From Areca catechu (taxonomy: Eukaryota; Streptophyta; Magnoliopsida; Arecales; Arecaceae): a DNA stretch of 64,000 nucleotides. Numbering within the stretch: position 1 is the first letter of the stretch; every line of letters starts with the position of its first letter. The translations under genes were made by a program, and so were the position numbers. The notes under the pieces were generated by a model. The model searched no databases, was not told the DNA's origin, and was given only the letters and a program-made list of their open reading frames with translations. The DNA lies in the NCBI GenBank assembly GCA_021397845.1, contig CM038042.1, positions 36,094,418 through 36,158,417 of the forward strand, read 5' to 3'. Positions 23,322 through 33,259 of the stretch are shown piece by piece.

Positions 23322-23446
23322 CAAGGGCTTTTTCCATAACATCCTTCAAAGGTATAACGATAAGGTATCTTTATATCTTTGGTTATTTTCCTACTTTTGA
23401 TGTTTATTACATGCTACATTATCATACTAGGTCCTATTGCAGGTAG

Positions 23447-23580
23447 TTTGGTAGATCATTTTGATCGATCTACCAAGTCTTCTACTAATTTTATTTTAAA
23501 ATAGTTTTAAAATATCTTTCTGCCATGCATGCTTGCCTGAGTTTTTTCCCCTTCAGTGCCAACTAGACAAAGACTCTAGC
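23447..23580. other. Unassigned segment right of K with a hairpin
   Basis: Right next to the TSD copy of K is a perfect 10-bp stem, TTGGTAGATC (23448-23457) and GATCTACCAA (23467-23476), with a 9-base loop. AT-rich sequence follows. No gene is visible. It may be the left part of the H LTR or the old target of K. Confidence 0.5.
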
Positions 23581-23985
23581 ATAACCTCTTTCAATCTGGG
23601 CCCCTCGTGCTAGAACGGCTCCCCGAGGTCGAGCCCAGGACAAGGTCGGGCACTCATTCTTCATACCCCTCATGCCAGAGCGGCTCCCATGAGGTCGAGC
23701 CCCGACCAAGGTTAGGCCCTCGTTCTTCATGCCCCTCATGCCAGAGCGGCTCCCTCGAGGTTGAGACCCAACTGAGGTCAGGCCCTCATTCTTCATGCCC
23801 CTCATGCCAGAGCAGCTCCCCCAAGGTAGAGCCCTCATTCTTTGTGCCCCTCGTGCCAGAGAAGCTCCCCCGAGATCAAGCCTCGGCTGAGGTTAGGCCC
23901 TTGTTCTTCGTGCCCCTCGTGCTAGAGTGGCTCCCCCGAGGTTGAGCCCCAATCAAGGTCAGGCCTATGTTCTTTGTGCCTACAG
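23581..23985. repeat. 66-bp tandem repeat array in the H LTR region
   Basis: About six units of 65-66 bp are anchored by CCAGAGCGGCTCCC-like words at 23612, 23677, 23743, 23809, 23858 (unit shortened to 49) and 23924. The array is GC-rich. Because 66 is a multiple of three, open frames appear on both strands (23607-23945 plus, 23563-23838 minus) with a 22-residue period. These frames are explained by the repeat and I do not call them genes. Confidence 0.85.
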
Positions 23986-24891
23986 GGGAACTCCCTGCTC
24001 GAGGCCAATCCCATGGTCAAGGTCAACCTCTCCCCTGGGTAGACAAGTGGCAATGCCAGCAAATGGCACCATTGCTCTCACCCTGGCATGCTTGGGGAGG
24101 CTGGCACACCTGATGGATGATGGCATGCTACCTAGAATGTCTGGAGGAATGGCTCCCCTCCAGAGCATGCTGATTGTACCCTTACAAAGTGGAGTCTCGC
24201 CAGGGCATGCCGGTCTATGAGGGAGCACCTCATCGGAGCCACTGAACTCCTAGTCTGCTATTAGTGCCACCTGGGAAAGGATCTCCACTACCCACTATCT
24301 ACACCACTCAGAAGGGGAAGGGCTTGTCAAAGAATTCAGACCCTATAGAACCTGCCCTCAAACTAGTGCTTTACTAAATAGTAGGATGGCACCAATGGGG
24401 AGCAGTGCCCTGTCGAGGCGTCAGGGTCCTTAGCACATCTTCCTACCACGAGGGAGGCACGCCCCCTCCATGTTCTTCGGGGGCTCAATTAGTGGCAAAT
24501 CCCTGACCAACCGGGAGAAAAAAGATAGGCCTACATCCCACTCATGAAGGGAGGCCATGGAAGGATCCAAAAAGATAGAGTTCCGTGACCCATAGAAGGC
24601 ATGGCTCTCCTATAAGAAAATTCGAAAGGGTCTCCAGTGAAGGTAAGCGAGAAGGGTTGGCACCACAGCGAGGCACCAGGCATATGAAGAGCATCCAAGA
24701 GTTCCTGAAGAGAGTTTCGACGGCCAACACTACTCGCGCCCTCCTTCTCGACCTAACCTCTCACGTCATCTCTTTCTTAGAGACCTCCAAGAGTGGAAAC
24801 CACTTCGGGATCCACTAACGAGGATCTATTCCTCTAGACCATCCACTGACTTGATCGTCTGAGTGCCCCCACCAGAATCCTAGCTAGGATC

Positions 24892-26449
24892 TGATGCAGG
24901 ACTAACTAGATGCAAGATGAGAGGAATGATGCAAGTGATTTTGTTCTTTATGATTTTAAATTTTTTTAGGATTTAGGGTTCTTGAAGACTAACAAAAAGT
25001 AGATCTAGGGTTCTATAATAATAAGAAATTCAAGCAAGCAAGTAAGTCCCTAAACATGATAGGAAGAGGACCCCAGGATTGAGAAATCCCGTAGGACTTA
25101 GCTCTCGAATCAATATCAACTTAAAAGTTTTAGGGTTGCAAACCTTAAAAGCTCTAAAGCACCTGATGCCGAGTTCCTGCGGCCTAGATGATCAAGCCTT
25201 CAACCCCCACGGATGTACTGGCTTTCCGTTCGAAGGTCTCGAAGGCAAGGGAGATAGATTCTGTGTTCGTGGTACCTGGAGGACATGTGAGCAATCAAGG
25301 GAAGGATTAGGAATCAACAAGTAGCAGGAAGAAATAAAGGAAGAAAGGTTGAAGATGATGTTGATTGTGGGTCTTCTTGCTGGGCGCCTAGATGGATCAT
25401 CCAGTTGGCCTCCGAACTCGGAGATGGAAGATGGATTGGAGGAAGAGAATGTAACTTGAAGCCTCACACCTCTCAACGCCCGAAGGCGAAGGCGCTCCCT
25501 CACAAAGATCAATGTTCTTAAGGAATGAAGGCAACTAAGAAGAAGAGTAGTACTCAAATCTTTTCTTTTCATTCATCAACATTAACCTTACAATGGAGGG
25601 GGTATGGTCCTTTATATAGGCACCTTAAGACCCCTTTTCAAAATTTGAATGAAATATATTTTCTTCTCTTGATAAGGCACCAAAATATTCTAAAGTCCAA
25701 AAAAATCTGAATTATTTTCTTCTTGGCCCACCAAGGCTCTTATGATTTGGGCATGGCATGCTAATGGGCTTGGAAGAAGGAATTTGGCTCCCTTGGACTT
25801 GGAAAGTTGACCTTCAATTTGGGAAGAAGGCAAGATGCAAGGCTTGTGTCTTCCCTCTTTCCTTGGTTACTCACCCTTCTTTGGAGAGAAGCTTGAAATG
25901 AGGCTTGGAGGAAGGCCTTTGTCTTCAACCTTTCCTTGGTTGCTCACCCTTCTTTGGAGAGAAGCTTGAAATGAGGCTTGGAGCAAGGCCTTTGTCTTCG
26001 ACCTTTCCTTGGTTTCCCATGACTCCTTTAGTAAGTGGCTTGATGGAGAGAGGGAAAGGAGGAAAGGATATTTGATGTGTCTCCATTTGGCACCCAAGAA
26101 ACTCTTACTTGTGCCGCCCACTTGGCAAGATGAGGTGGCACCCTAGGGTTGACATGTTGACCTTCAAGGCATGGCCCAATAGTAGTTGAGCTGGACTCAA
26201 AGACCACTCCGACTTGGACCCAAACTCGGACTGCACTCGATATAGGACTGGACTCAATACAGGACACAACTTGACCAAATTGGTCAATGTACAAGACTAA
26301 ACACAAACACTTGAGACTCAATTCATGGCTAAAAAAATGTTACAATGCTTAGGCTTGAAGCCTTATTACAAGACCCGAAAAAATTGAAACCCTAGTTAGA
26401 CATCCATAGAGGGTTGAGGAGCATCTGTCGGATTCTGGTGCTCACACCA
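24892..26449 (-). repeat. Complete LTR of D (minus)
   Basis: It is 1558 bp, related to the G LTRs over its length. The inverted TATA box is TATATAA, complement of 25612-25618. Read on the minus strand it starts TGGTGTGAGCACC. A duplicated stretch of about 85 bp containing 'ttccttggttgctcaccctt' lies at 25855-25990. Frames inside it (for example 25192-25572) are not genes. Confidence 0.85.
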
Positions 26450-27269
26450 ATTCTCTTGGGATGGGAGGAACTTGACCCTATCGAGTAAGAGTTGATTTGG
26501 CTTAGGTACTCTTCCAAAAAGTCGGGGTCGAGGTGCTGCAAGTCCTCTTGGGTAATCCATGAGACATCGGACTCAGGTCAGCCTTGCCATCAGACCAAGA
26601 TATGTTGATAACCTTTGCCCCGGGTGGTCATAACTTGGTCATCCAGGACATGCTCGACCCACTCTCCTCTCTCAGGTAAAATTGGAGGTGGACACTCTGG
26701 GTCGGGTTCACTCTCAAATGAAAGATTATGCCCAAATGGCTCGCTAGGTATGTTTGTTGGTTCCCTGTACTCAACTAAGTCTGAGATATTGAAAGTTGAG
26801 CTAATGCCATAATCCGGGGGTAGCTCAAGAACGTAGGCATTAGGGCCAACTCTCTTAATCACTTTAAAGGGGCCAGCTCCACGAGCATGAAGTTTCTTAA
26901 AGGTTCCTGGTGAAAACTGTTCAGGCCTAAGCCTAATCATTATAGAATTCCTAATTTCAAACTCTTTGGCTCGTTTCCAGGAATCAACCATTCTTTTATA
27001 TGCATTATTACTTAGATTAATTTTTTGGCTAATTTCTTTATGCATGTCCCTAATATGATATGCAAAGGATTCGACGGACTTAGAGACACAAGCATGGATA
27101 GGTAGGGGAATCAGATCAAGAGGTCAGTTAGGTTTGTAACCACTTATAATCTCGAAAGGACTTTTCTCGGTGGTCCTATTCACTGAATTATTGTAAGCAA
27201 ACTTAGCTCGAGGTAAGAGAAGATCCCAATTTCTGGTATGTTCACCTATTAAACACCTCAAGAGGTTCC
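26450..27269 (-). pseudogene. pol: Integrase C-terminus and chromodomain of D
   Basis: The minus-strand ORF from 27045 to 26590 has the linker MHKEISQKINLSNNAYK, LHARGAGPFKVIKRVG, YGISSTFNISDLVEYREP and the chromodomain start, ending just before the WQG core at a stop near 26590. Upstream, 27046-27269 keeps the end of the integrase core (LLRCLIGEHTRNWDL and FEIISGYK). The rest of the core, and everything before it, is missing at the junction with the inverted LTR piece. Confidence 0.85.
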
Positions 27270-27857
27270 CTATCAAACACCTTCTCTTCCGTGCAAGCCA
27301 TCTTCCATCTTCGAATTTAGAGGCCAGATGGATGATCCATCTTGGCGCCTAGCAAAAAGATCCCCCGTTCACCACCATCTTCAACTTTTCTTCCCTCATT
27401 GCTTCTTGTTTCTTGCTAACTCCCAAAATCTTCCCCTGATTGCTCGCAGGTCCTCCAGGTGCCACGAACATGGAGTCGGTCTCTCTTGCTTTCGAGACCT
27501 TCGGATGGAAAGCGAGCGCATCCGCGGGGTTGAAGGCTCGATCATCCAGGCCGCATCCGTGAGAGCGAGTGAACTCGGCATCGGGCGCTTTAGAACTTTT
27601 AAGGTTTGCCACCCTAACTCCTAAGTTGGTATTGATCCGAGAACTAAGTCCTACAGGATTTCTCAATCTCGGGATCCTCTTTTTATCCTTGTTTAGGGAC
27701 TTACTTTCTTGCTTGAAGTTCTTGTTATTCTAGAAACCCTAAATCTACTCTTGCCTATCTTCGGGAGTTCTAAATCCATAAAAAAACCTAAAAATCACAA
27801 ACAAAAAGAATTACTTGCATCATTCCTCTCGTCTTACATCTAGTTAGTCCTGCATTA
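27270..27857 (+). repeat. Inverted U5-side LTR piece closing D
   Basis: It is homologous, in reverse orientation, to 24892-about 25470. Clear paired phrases are the 'taagtccctaaaca' and 'gagattgagaaatcc' regions. Visible divergence between the two arms is greater than between the two LTRs of G. It corresponds to slightly less than the expected R-U5 length. Frames on both strands at 27328-27666 mirror the frames at 25079-25324 and are not genes. Confidence 0.8.
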
Positions 27858-27968
27858 GGATCTCCCTTCTTTTGTAGGTCCGGGCATGTGCGTTGGACAC
27901 CAGACGGGAGTGCCACCAATCGATGCTGCATAGAAGCTGTAGGCCACAATGATTTGATGACAGCAGAT

Positions 27969-27980
27969 TGGCATGCCAAG
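27969..27980 (+). other. Decayed primer binding site of H
   Basis: TGGCATGCCAAG begins three bases after the LTR end CAGCA. Tat-like elements usually show a TGGCGCC-type site here, so this is read as that site with changes. J inserted ten bases further on. Confidence 0.5.
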
Positions 27981-27993
27981 AAGGGGGACGATC

Positions 27994-29412
27994 TAGTGGG
28001 GGTACCAAGATCTGACAGATTATTATGCCCTATCTGGTTTACTGATTAAGATTTTGAGCCCTTAATAATGTGTCAAGTTTTGTAATAAAATTAGTCCTAT
28101 TCAGTTGAGTTGAATCCTATAATAAGTTGAGGCAAGAAGTCCGATTGAGTTGTCTCAACCTAATCCGATTGAGTTGTCTTAACCTCAGTCCAGTCCAATT
28201 TAGTCTTTTAAGTTTATGTTAAGTCAAGTACAAGTCTAGTTTTATACAAGAGGAGCACCAGCCAAAGCCTTCACCAGGCCCTCCCAGAACAAAGCAAGCC
28301 CAAGTTCATGAAGCTCCACACATGAAGATTCCAGGAATATTCTTCCAAGCACCCAGCCCAAGGTTTCTAGTCCACCAGGAGGCCCATGCGCCAAGCTCCT
28401 TGGAGGCCACCCAAGGCCCATTGGAGGGCGCCCCTTGCTGTCCAAAAGTCCATGCCCCAATCCACTTTGGCATCCAAGCCCAAGAAGAGTACTTTTACCA
28501 AGTCCAAGAAGGAGAGGAGTCCACTTCTAATTAGGAGATTTTGTTTTATTTCTACTCAATTGTGTACTCCTAGTTGAACTTTGTAATCCTTCTCCCTATC
28601 AAATTTTGGATTCCTATCCTAACTAAAAGTGGGCATGGGAACATCTATAAATACCCCACCCCTCCCACTCTTGTAATAAACTCTTATTCATGAAATAAAA
28701 CTCTGGAGAATTTCTCTTGTTAGCATGTTGTGTTCTTTGAAGTGAGTGTGAGTGGCTTGTGTGCCCTAATCCCTTCTAGCCCTAGCCGCCCAAAGCAGCT
28801 TTCATCCAAGCCCTAACATGCCCAAGGAAGGAAGCCCTAGCCATCCCCCAGCAATGAGTTCCCTTCCACTTCCAAGACACCAGCATCAACAAACCCTAGT
28901 TCCATTTTTCCTTTAGCCCTAATCCCTGTTCTACTTTTTATTTGCTTTCTAACTGATCCCCTGACATTCGCAGGATCCCTCCGGTACCACGCCCTTGGAT
29001 GATGTTTTCCTTGCCTTTGAACGAAGCTGATAAAAAGCCGGCAGATTCATGGAAAAGTGACCATATCATCCAGGCACCGATCCGAGTAGAACGATCTCTT
29101 CTATGGACTCAAGAACATCATTGCTAGGTATAACTAACCCATCCCACCTCTCTTTTTCTGATTTCTTGAAGTTGAACATGCTCCTAATAGGCCTTCTTAG
29201 ACTTAGGATCCTGATTTTTTTTTTCTTTTTTATTGAACTCGCATGTGGGTAGGATGCTAATTGATACAAGATAACCCTAACCTAATCTAGGCTGATTTCG
29301 GGAATCACAACCATAAAAAAATCCAAAAATATTTGCTTTTTTTAATCTACTTTTCTTCATGTTCATCCCTTGCATATCATCCTATATCATATTAGAATCT
29401 TGTCCCTCATCA
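27994..29412 (+). repeat. 5' LTR of J
   Basis: It is 1419 bp, starting TAGTGGGGGTACC (the family start TGGTGGGG with G to A) and ending TCATCA. The TATA box TATAAATA is at 28646-28653. It is related to, but distinct from, the LTRs of I and M. Confidence 0.88.
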
Positions 29413-30501
29413 ATTTTAGTATCAGAGCGGGTTTAGGATAGCTTGCATCTTCATCAAAACAACAAAAACATTCATATATATTTTTCTACATCCTATCACC
29501 TGCAGTAGGGGTCTAAGTTTCGGTCTATTTTATCTTCTTAGGAATTTTATTTTTCATTGAAATCTGAATGACATACTATATGATCAGTCTTGATAATTTT
29601 TGTAATTTTTAATTATTTTTATAGAAATGAAAAATTAAAAAAAATCTGCATCTTAGAAACCCTAATAGAAAGTCTGATTTTCTGCACATAGTTTGAATCC
29701 CTAGGTGTTGTATCATCATCTGGATTTTGTTCCTCATAAAACTTGGTAGGGATCATCTGAACTATTAATCCTCCGTTCTAAAATTTTTTTGATTTTTTTG
29801 TACATAGAAAACCTTACCAAATTCTGCATCAAACTAGACCCTAATTTCAATTTCTGAGAATTCTGCATGCCTGACTGAACCAAATCTAATTCACTTCCAA
29901 ACCCTACCTCACCCAAGCCCAAATTTTGTTTGATAATTTAATCAACTTAAATTTAATTTCCACCTCATAAAAGATATTTTTTTTTATTTTCTGATTGTTA
30001 TTAGTTTGCATTAGGGCTCATCGATTGTCATCATCTTATTCAATTAATCTTAAGGGCAATTTCCCATCTCAGATCAGGGCAGGATTTCATCACCTGTCCT
30101 TGGCCCAAAACAACCACCCAGAATCAGAACCCAAGCCTTAATTAAAATCAATTAACAACCTAATTTGCTCTAGTGAGCTAGGGACACCAACAGGTCAGGT
30201 CCGAGTTGTGTGGGTAAACTAGTGTACTTAATTCCTTAGCTATTACTAAAAACTGGTGTCTAAGACTAGAGGTCCAGAGGAAAATGCCCTAAGTGGACTG
30301 GTGGTTATTTAATTAGGATCCTGTCATAGGCAGGGAGAGCCTCCCACTACCCTACCTCTTTCCTGGCTAGTGGAAGGATTAGCTACTAAGTTAAGTGTAA
30401 GTTGAGTAGACCCATTCAATTTTGTCTCAAGGTCTATCAAATTGTAGTCCATTTTCACCCTATGTGCCTGACTGCATCATATACCTTGTTTGATTGATTG
30501 C
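29413..30501 (+). other. Primer site and leader of J
   Basis: The primer site TAGTATCAGAGCGGG starts at 29417, four bases after the LTR. The 1.07-kb leader has no coding sequence and aligns block by block with the leaders of I and A, including the 'agctagggacaccaacaggtc' region near 30177. Confidence 0.82.
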
Positions 30502-32399
30502 ATGACCATCAGCTCAAGAACCCAATATCATCAATCTAGGCCCCAACCTAGCTCAACCATGGAATCCAATCTTGAAGCTCTCATTAAGGCAATGAATGAA
30601 CAATTGATCAGCCAAATAAACCATTCCAATACCCAATCCCAAAATCATATTGCTCAATTAACCACCAAAATAAATATGAGATTTGACCAAATGATCCAAT
30701 CAAATAACCAAGCAACCAATAGGCTTGACCATTTAACCACTAGGCTTGACCAGGTAGAAAACCGATTAGGAACCATTGAAAGGACCCAAGAGTCCAATAC
30801 TGAACCTGATCTTGATTCACCCCTTTCCACCTCTCATAACCCTAGGAGAACCCAAAACCATGACCACTTCGTGGAACCCAACCCTAGGAGAGTCCCACAC
30901 CAAGAACCCTACCATGATCCTAACCCTAAGAGGTCCAATCAGGATGACCAGGACCATGATGAGAGAATCCTTAGGAGCATCAGAGTAGATCCACCATCTT
31001 TGATGGCACCCTAGATCCCAAGGTCTACATAGATTAGGAGGGAGGCATGGAGCAATATTTTAAATGGTATGCCTTGAGTGATGAAAGAAAGTGTCAATTT
31101 ACCAAGCTTATGCTAACTGATCAGGCTAGGTTATACTGGGAACACATAGAGTGCCTCACTAGACAAAGAAACCATCCACCCATCATCACATGGGAGGCCA
31201 TGAAGCTAAAACTTAGAGAAAAGCATGTTCCTCCATACTACCAACAATGTCTCCTAGATCAATGGTAAAGATTAAAACAGGAAGCCAAGACTGTGAGAGA
31301 GTACATAACCCAGTTTGATGAATGTGCCCTTATGTGTGCCTTAGATGAACCTGAATCAGTGACCTTATCCAGGTTTAGTGCTGGCCTTCATGAGGATATT
31401 CAGAGGGAATTGTACCTAAGGGGAGTTGAACACATAGACTAGGCCTATCAGATAGCTGATAATTTTGAGAGATTCCAAAAAGCACTGTTAGCCCATCGAC
31501 CTGAGACCTTTAGAGCCAACACTTCTAGTTTTAGACCAAACCAGAACTTATGTTACTTAGGCCGACCCAGCTCTAACTTAACCCAAACTAACCCCAACTC
31601 AGGCTCACCTAATCCTAATCCAGCCCATCCTAACCCTAATCCAACTCAATCCAATCCCAACCCAACCCGTCCCAACCCTAACCCACTTCGTCTCAACCCG
31701 AGTCTGAGTCAACCCAGTTCTAGTAATTCTACATCCTCTAGGAATGATAAGGATAAGACACCCGCATTTCAGAAAGCCCCAAGCCCTAGCCCCAATGCTT
31801 GCTTTAGATGCAACAAGGTAGGTCATTATGCTAGCCAATGTCCCTCCAGATTTTTACACATAGGGGAGCTTGAGGAGGAGGAGCCTGAACCCAATGATGA
31901 TGAGGAAGAAGAGGTTTATGAAGCTGAGGCAGACTTGATAGAGGAATATAAAGGAGATGAGGAGGAATTTGATCAGTCTGACCTAGTAGGGGTAGTTAGG
32001 TGCATCCTGTCCCAGACCAAGATACAAGAAGATTGGCATAGGACTAACATCCTACAAATCTTTGTGAAAATTGGGGATAATGTAAGCAAGATTATCATAG
32101 ATAGTGGGAGCTATGTGAATGCCATTTCACTTAAGGCAGTCAAAACCCTAGGCTTAAGCCCAGTTCCCCATCCTAGCCCTTATAAGGTCTCATGGATAGA
32201 TTCCACCTCCATCTCAATCAAGTCTAGGTGCCAAATCTTGATTAAACTACAATCATATGAGGAGAAGATTTGGTGTGATGTCCTTCCCATGGGAGTTAGT
32301 AGTATCATCTTAGGTCGACCATGGCTTTACGATCATGATGCAGCCCTGTTTGGTCAAACCAACATCTGTACCTTTAGTCACCATGGAAAAAATTTGTAA
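30502..32399 (+). pseudogene. gag-pro: gag and protease of J
   Basis: The start is the ATG at 30502, by match to I, M and A. The N-terminal part is an Asn/Gln-rich coiled coil (about 30540-30790) and a basic Pro-rich region. A frameshift near 31000 leads into the capsid region (YFKWYALSDERKCQF, about 31060, and SRFSAGLHEDIQREL, about 31370). Stops occur at 31267 and 31440. An Asn-Pro repeat stretch lies at about 31590-31690. One zinc knuckle CFRCNKVGHYASQC is intact at about 31801-31842. The acidic border VYEAEADLIEEY follows. The protease keeps DSGS (about 32100) and ILGRPWLYDHD, and ends at 32399. Confidence 0.88.
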
Positions 32400-32930
32400 T
32401 TCATCCGACTCAACCCAGAGATCCAGTTAGGAGAAATTCTAATAGCCTTAAAGAAAAGAAACCATGAGTTAATCTAATTAAGGCTAAGAAATTAGAGAAG
32501 GAAACTCCTGAACCCATTGAGCAATCAAAGGAAAATGATCCTAAACCTACTATAGAATTTGAAGAAGAAGTGACTGAGCCAGGATCAAATATTATAGATG
32601 AAAGTGAGGGTTCACAAGAGTTGTCCATAGAGGAGGTCTAGGAACAAGTCCCTAAGGAACAACACCAGAAAGTAGTATCTGGTTTTGAGTCCAATAAGTC
32701 CATAGACCTCATCCATCTGTCCACACCCACACTGACCTCTGCACAGCATTTGCATCAGGACATTAGCCAAAAGATTAATTTAAGTAATGAACTTTATAAA
32801 AACTTGGCTAATTCCTAAAAATGAGCTAAAGAGTTTTCTGCAGGGAATGTGATGATCAAGCTTAGACTTGAGTGGTTCCCTCCAGAGATTGTAAAGAAAT
32901 TATATGCTCGCAGAGCTGTCCACACCTAGA
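32400..32930 (+). pseudogene. Acidic module and integrase C-terminal fragment of J
   Basis: Read in the frame shifted by one after 32399, the segment gives EFEEEVTEPGSNIIDESEG (about 32550-32605) and an SQELSIEEV phrase, then STPTLTSAQHLHQ (about 32720) and DISQKINLSNELYKNLANS. It ends in a damaged MIKLRLEWFPPE region at about 32850. In A this place, between protease and integrase C-terminus, holds about 2.3 kb of RT, RNase H and integrase. The acidic part is similar to G (minus, about 38020-38130) and M (about 45235-45330), which indicates a common ancestral module. Its function is unknown. Confidence 0.78.
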
Positions 32931-33254
32931 GAGTTGGATCTCTTCTACGGACTCAAGAACATCATTGCTAGGTAAAACTAACCCATCCCACCTCTCTTTT
33001 TCTGATTTCTTGAAGTTGAACATGCTCCTGATTGGCCTTCTTAGACCTAGGATCCTGATTTTCTTTTCTTTTTGATTTAACTAGCATATGGGTAGGATGT
33101 TAATTGATACATGATAACCCTAACCTAATCTAGGCTAATTTCGGGAATCACAACCATAAAAAATCCAAAATTATTTTCTTGTTTTAATTTGCTTTTCTTC
33201 ATGTTCATCCCTTGTATATCATCCTGCATCATATTAGAATCTCGTCCCTCGTCA
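32931..33254 (+). repeat. Partial 3' LTR of J (U5 side only)
   Basis: It is homologous to 29088-29412 of the 5' LTR. The U3 side, including the TATA box, is missing. It ends GTCA, followed by the TSD CGATC. Confidence 0.9.
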
Positions 33255-33259
33255 CGATC

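Larger units (their letters stand above)
13539..23441 (+). mobile_element. Solo Ty1/copia LTR K, split by two insertions
   Basis: The LTR start (AATTATGTTCCAAAGCCAATC-like) resembles the start of the N LTR at 54825 (GGATTATGCCCTAAGGCCAAT-like). Both also share a 'catactttgg' region further on. The LTR pieces are 13539-14524, about 16594-17151 and about 23327-23441, together near 1.66 kb. It ends in CCTATTGCA. The TSD GGTAG is at 13534-13538 and 23442-23446, with no internal region, so it is a solo LTR. A TATA-like CATAAATAA is at about 16824. An 18-bp palindrome CCAAGTGTCGACACTTGG sits at 16596-16613. C and I inserted into it later. Confidence 0.82.
24892..27857 (-). mobile_element. Chromovirus derivative D with an inverted right LTR end
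   Basis: From left to right D has a complete minus-oriented LTR (24892-26449), the minus-strand chromodomain/integrase C-terminus (26450-27269) and then about 588 bp of the U5 side of the same LTR family in plus orientation (27270-27857). Both outer edges are thus U5 ends (TGATGC on the left, GCATTA on the right). The TSD GGATC is present at 24887-24891 and 27858-27862, and H reads on across it. A normal minus element would end on the right with a GTGCCCACACCA-type edge. The structure therefore seems to have formed before or during integration. Confidence 0.8.
23550..27965 (+). repeat. 5' LTR of H, interrupted by D
   Basis: The LTR carries the 66-bp array, a TATA-like CTATAAGA at about 24610-24618 and a C-rich downstream half (24720-24886). 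After D it resumes at 27858 with CTTCTTTTGTAGGTCCGGGC-type wording common in Tat LTRs. It ends CAGCA at 27965, three bases before the primer site. The left edge is uncertain. Confidence 0.6.
27994..33254 (+). mobile_element. Non-autonomous chromovirus derivative J
   Basis: It has a complete 5' LTR (27994-29412), primer site, leader, gag, protease, an acidic segment and part of the integrase C-terminus, then only the last about 324 bp of a 3' LTR. The TSD CGATC is at 27989-27993 and 33255-33259, and H gag follows. There is no RT, RNase H or integrase core. The acidic segment is homologous to those of G and M. The 3' LTR lacks its U3 side, so a deletion joined the integrase region directly to U5. 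Confidence 0.9.

Noticed and set aside
23563..23945. Overlapping 91- and 112-codon frames on opposite strands as candidate genes
   Set aside because: They are fully explained by the 66-bp tandem repeat, whose length keeps any frame open.
27328..27666. Frames in the inverted LTR piece of D as a host gene exon
   Set aside because: The sequence is homologous in reverse to 24892-25470, so it is LTR.
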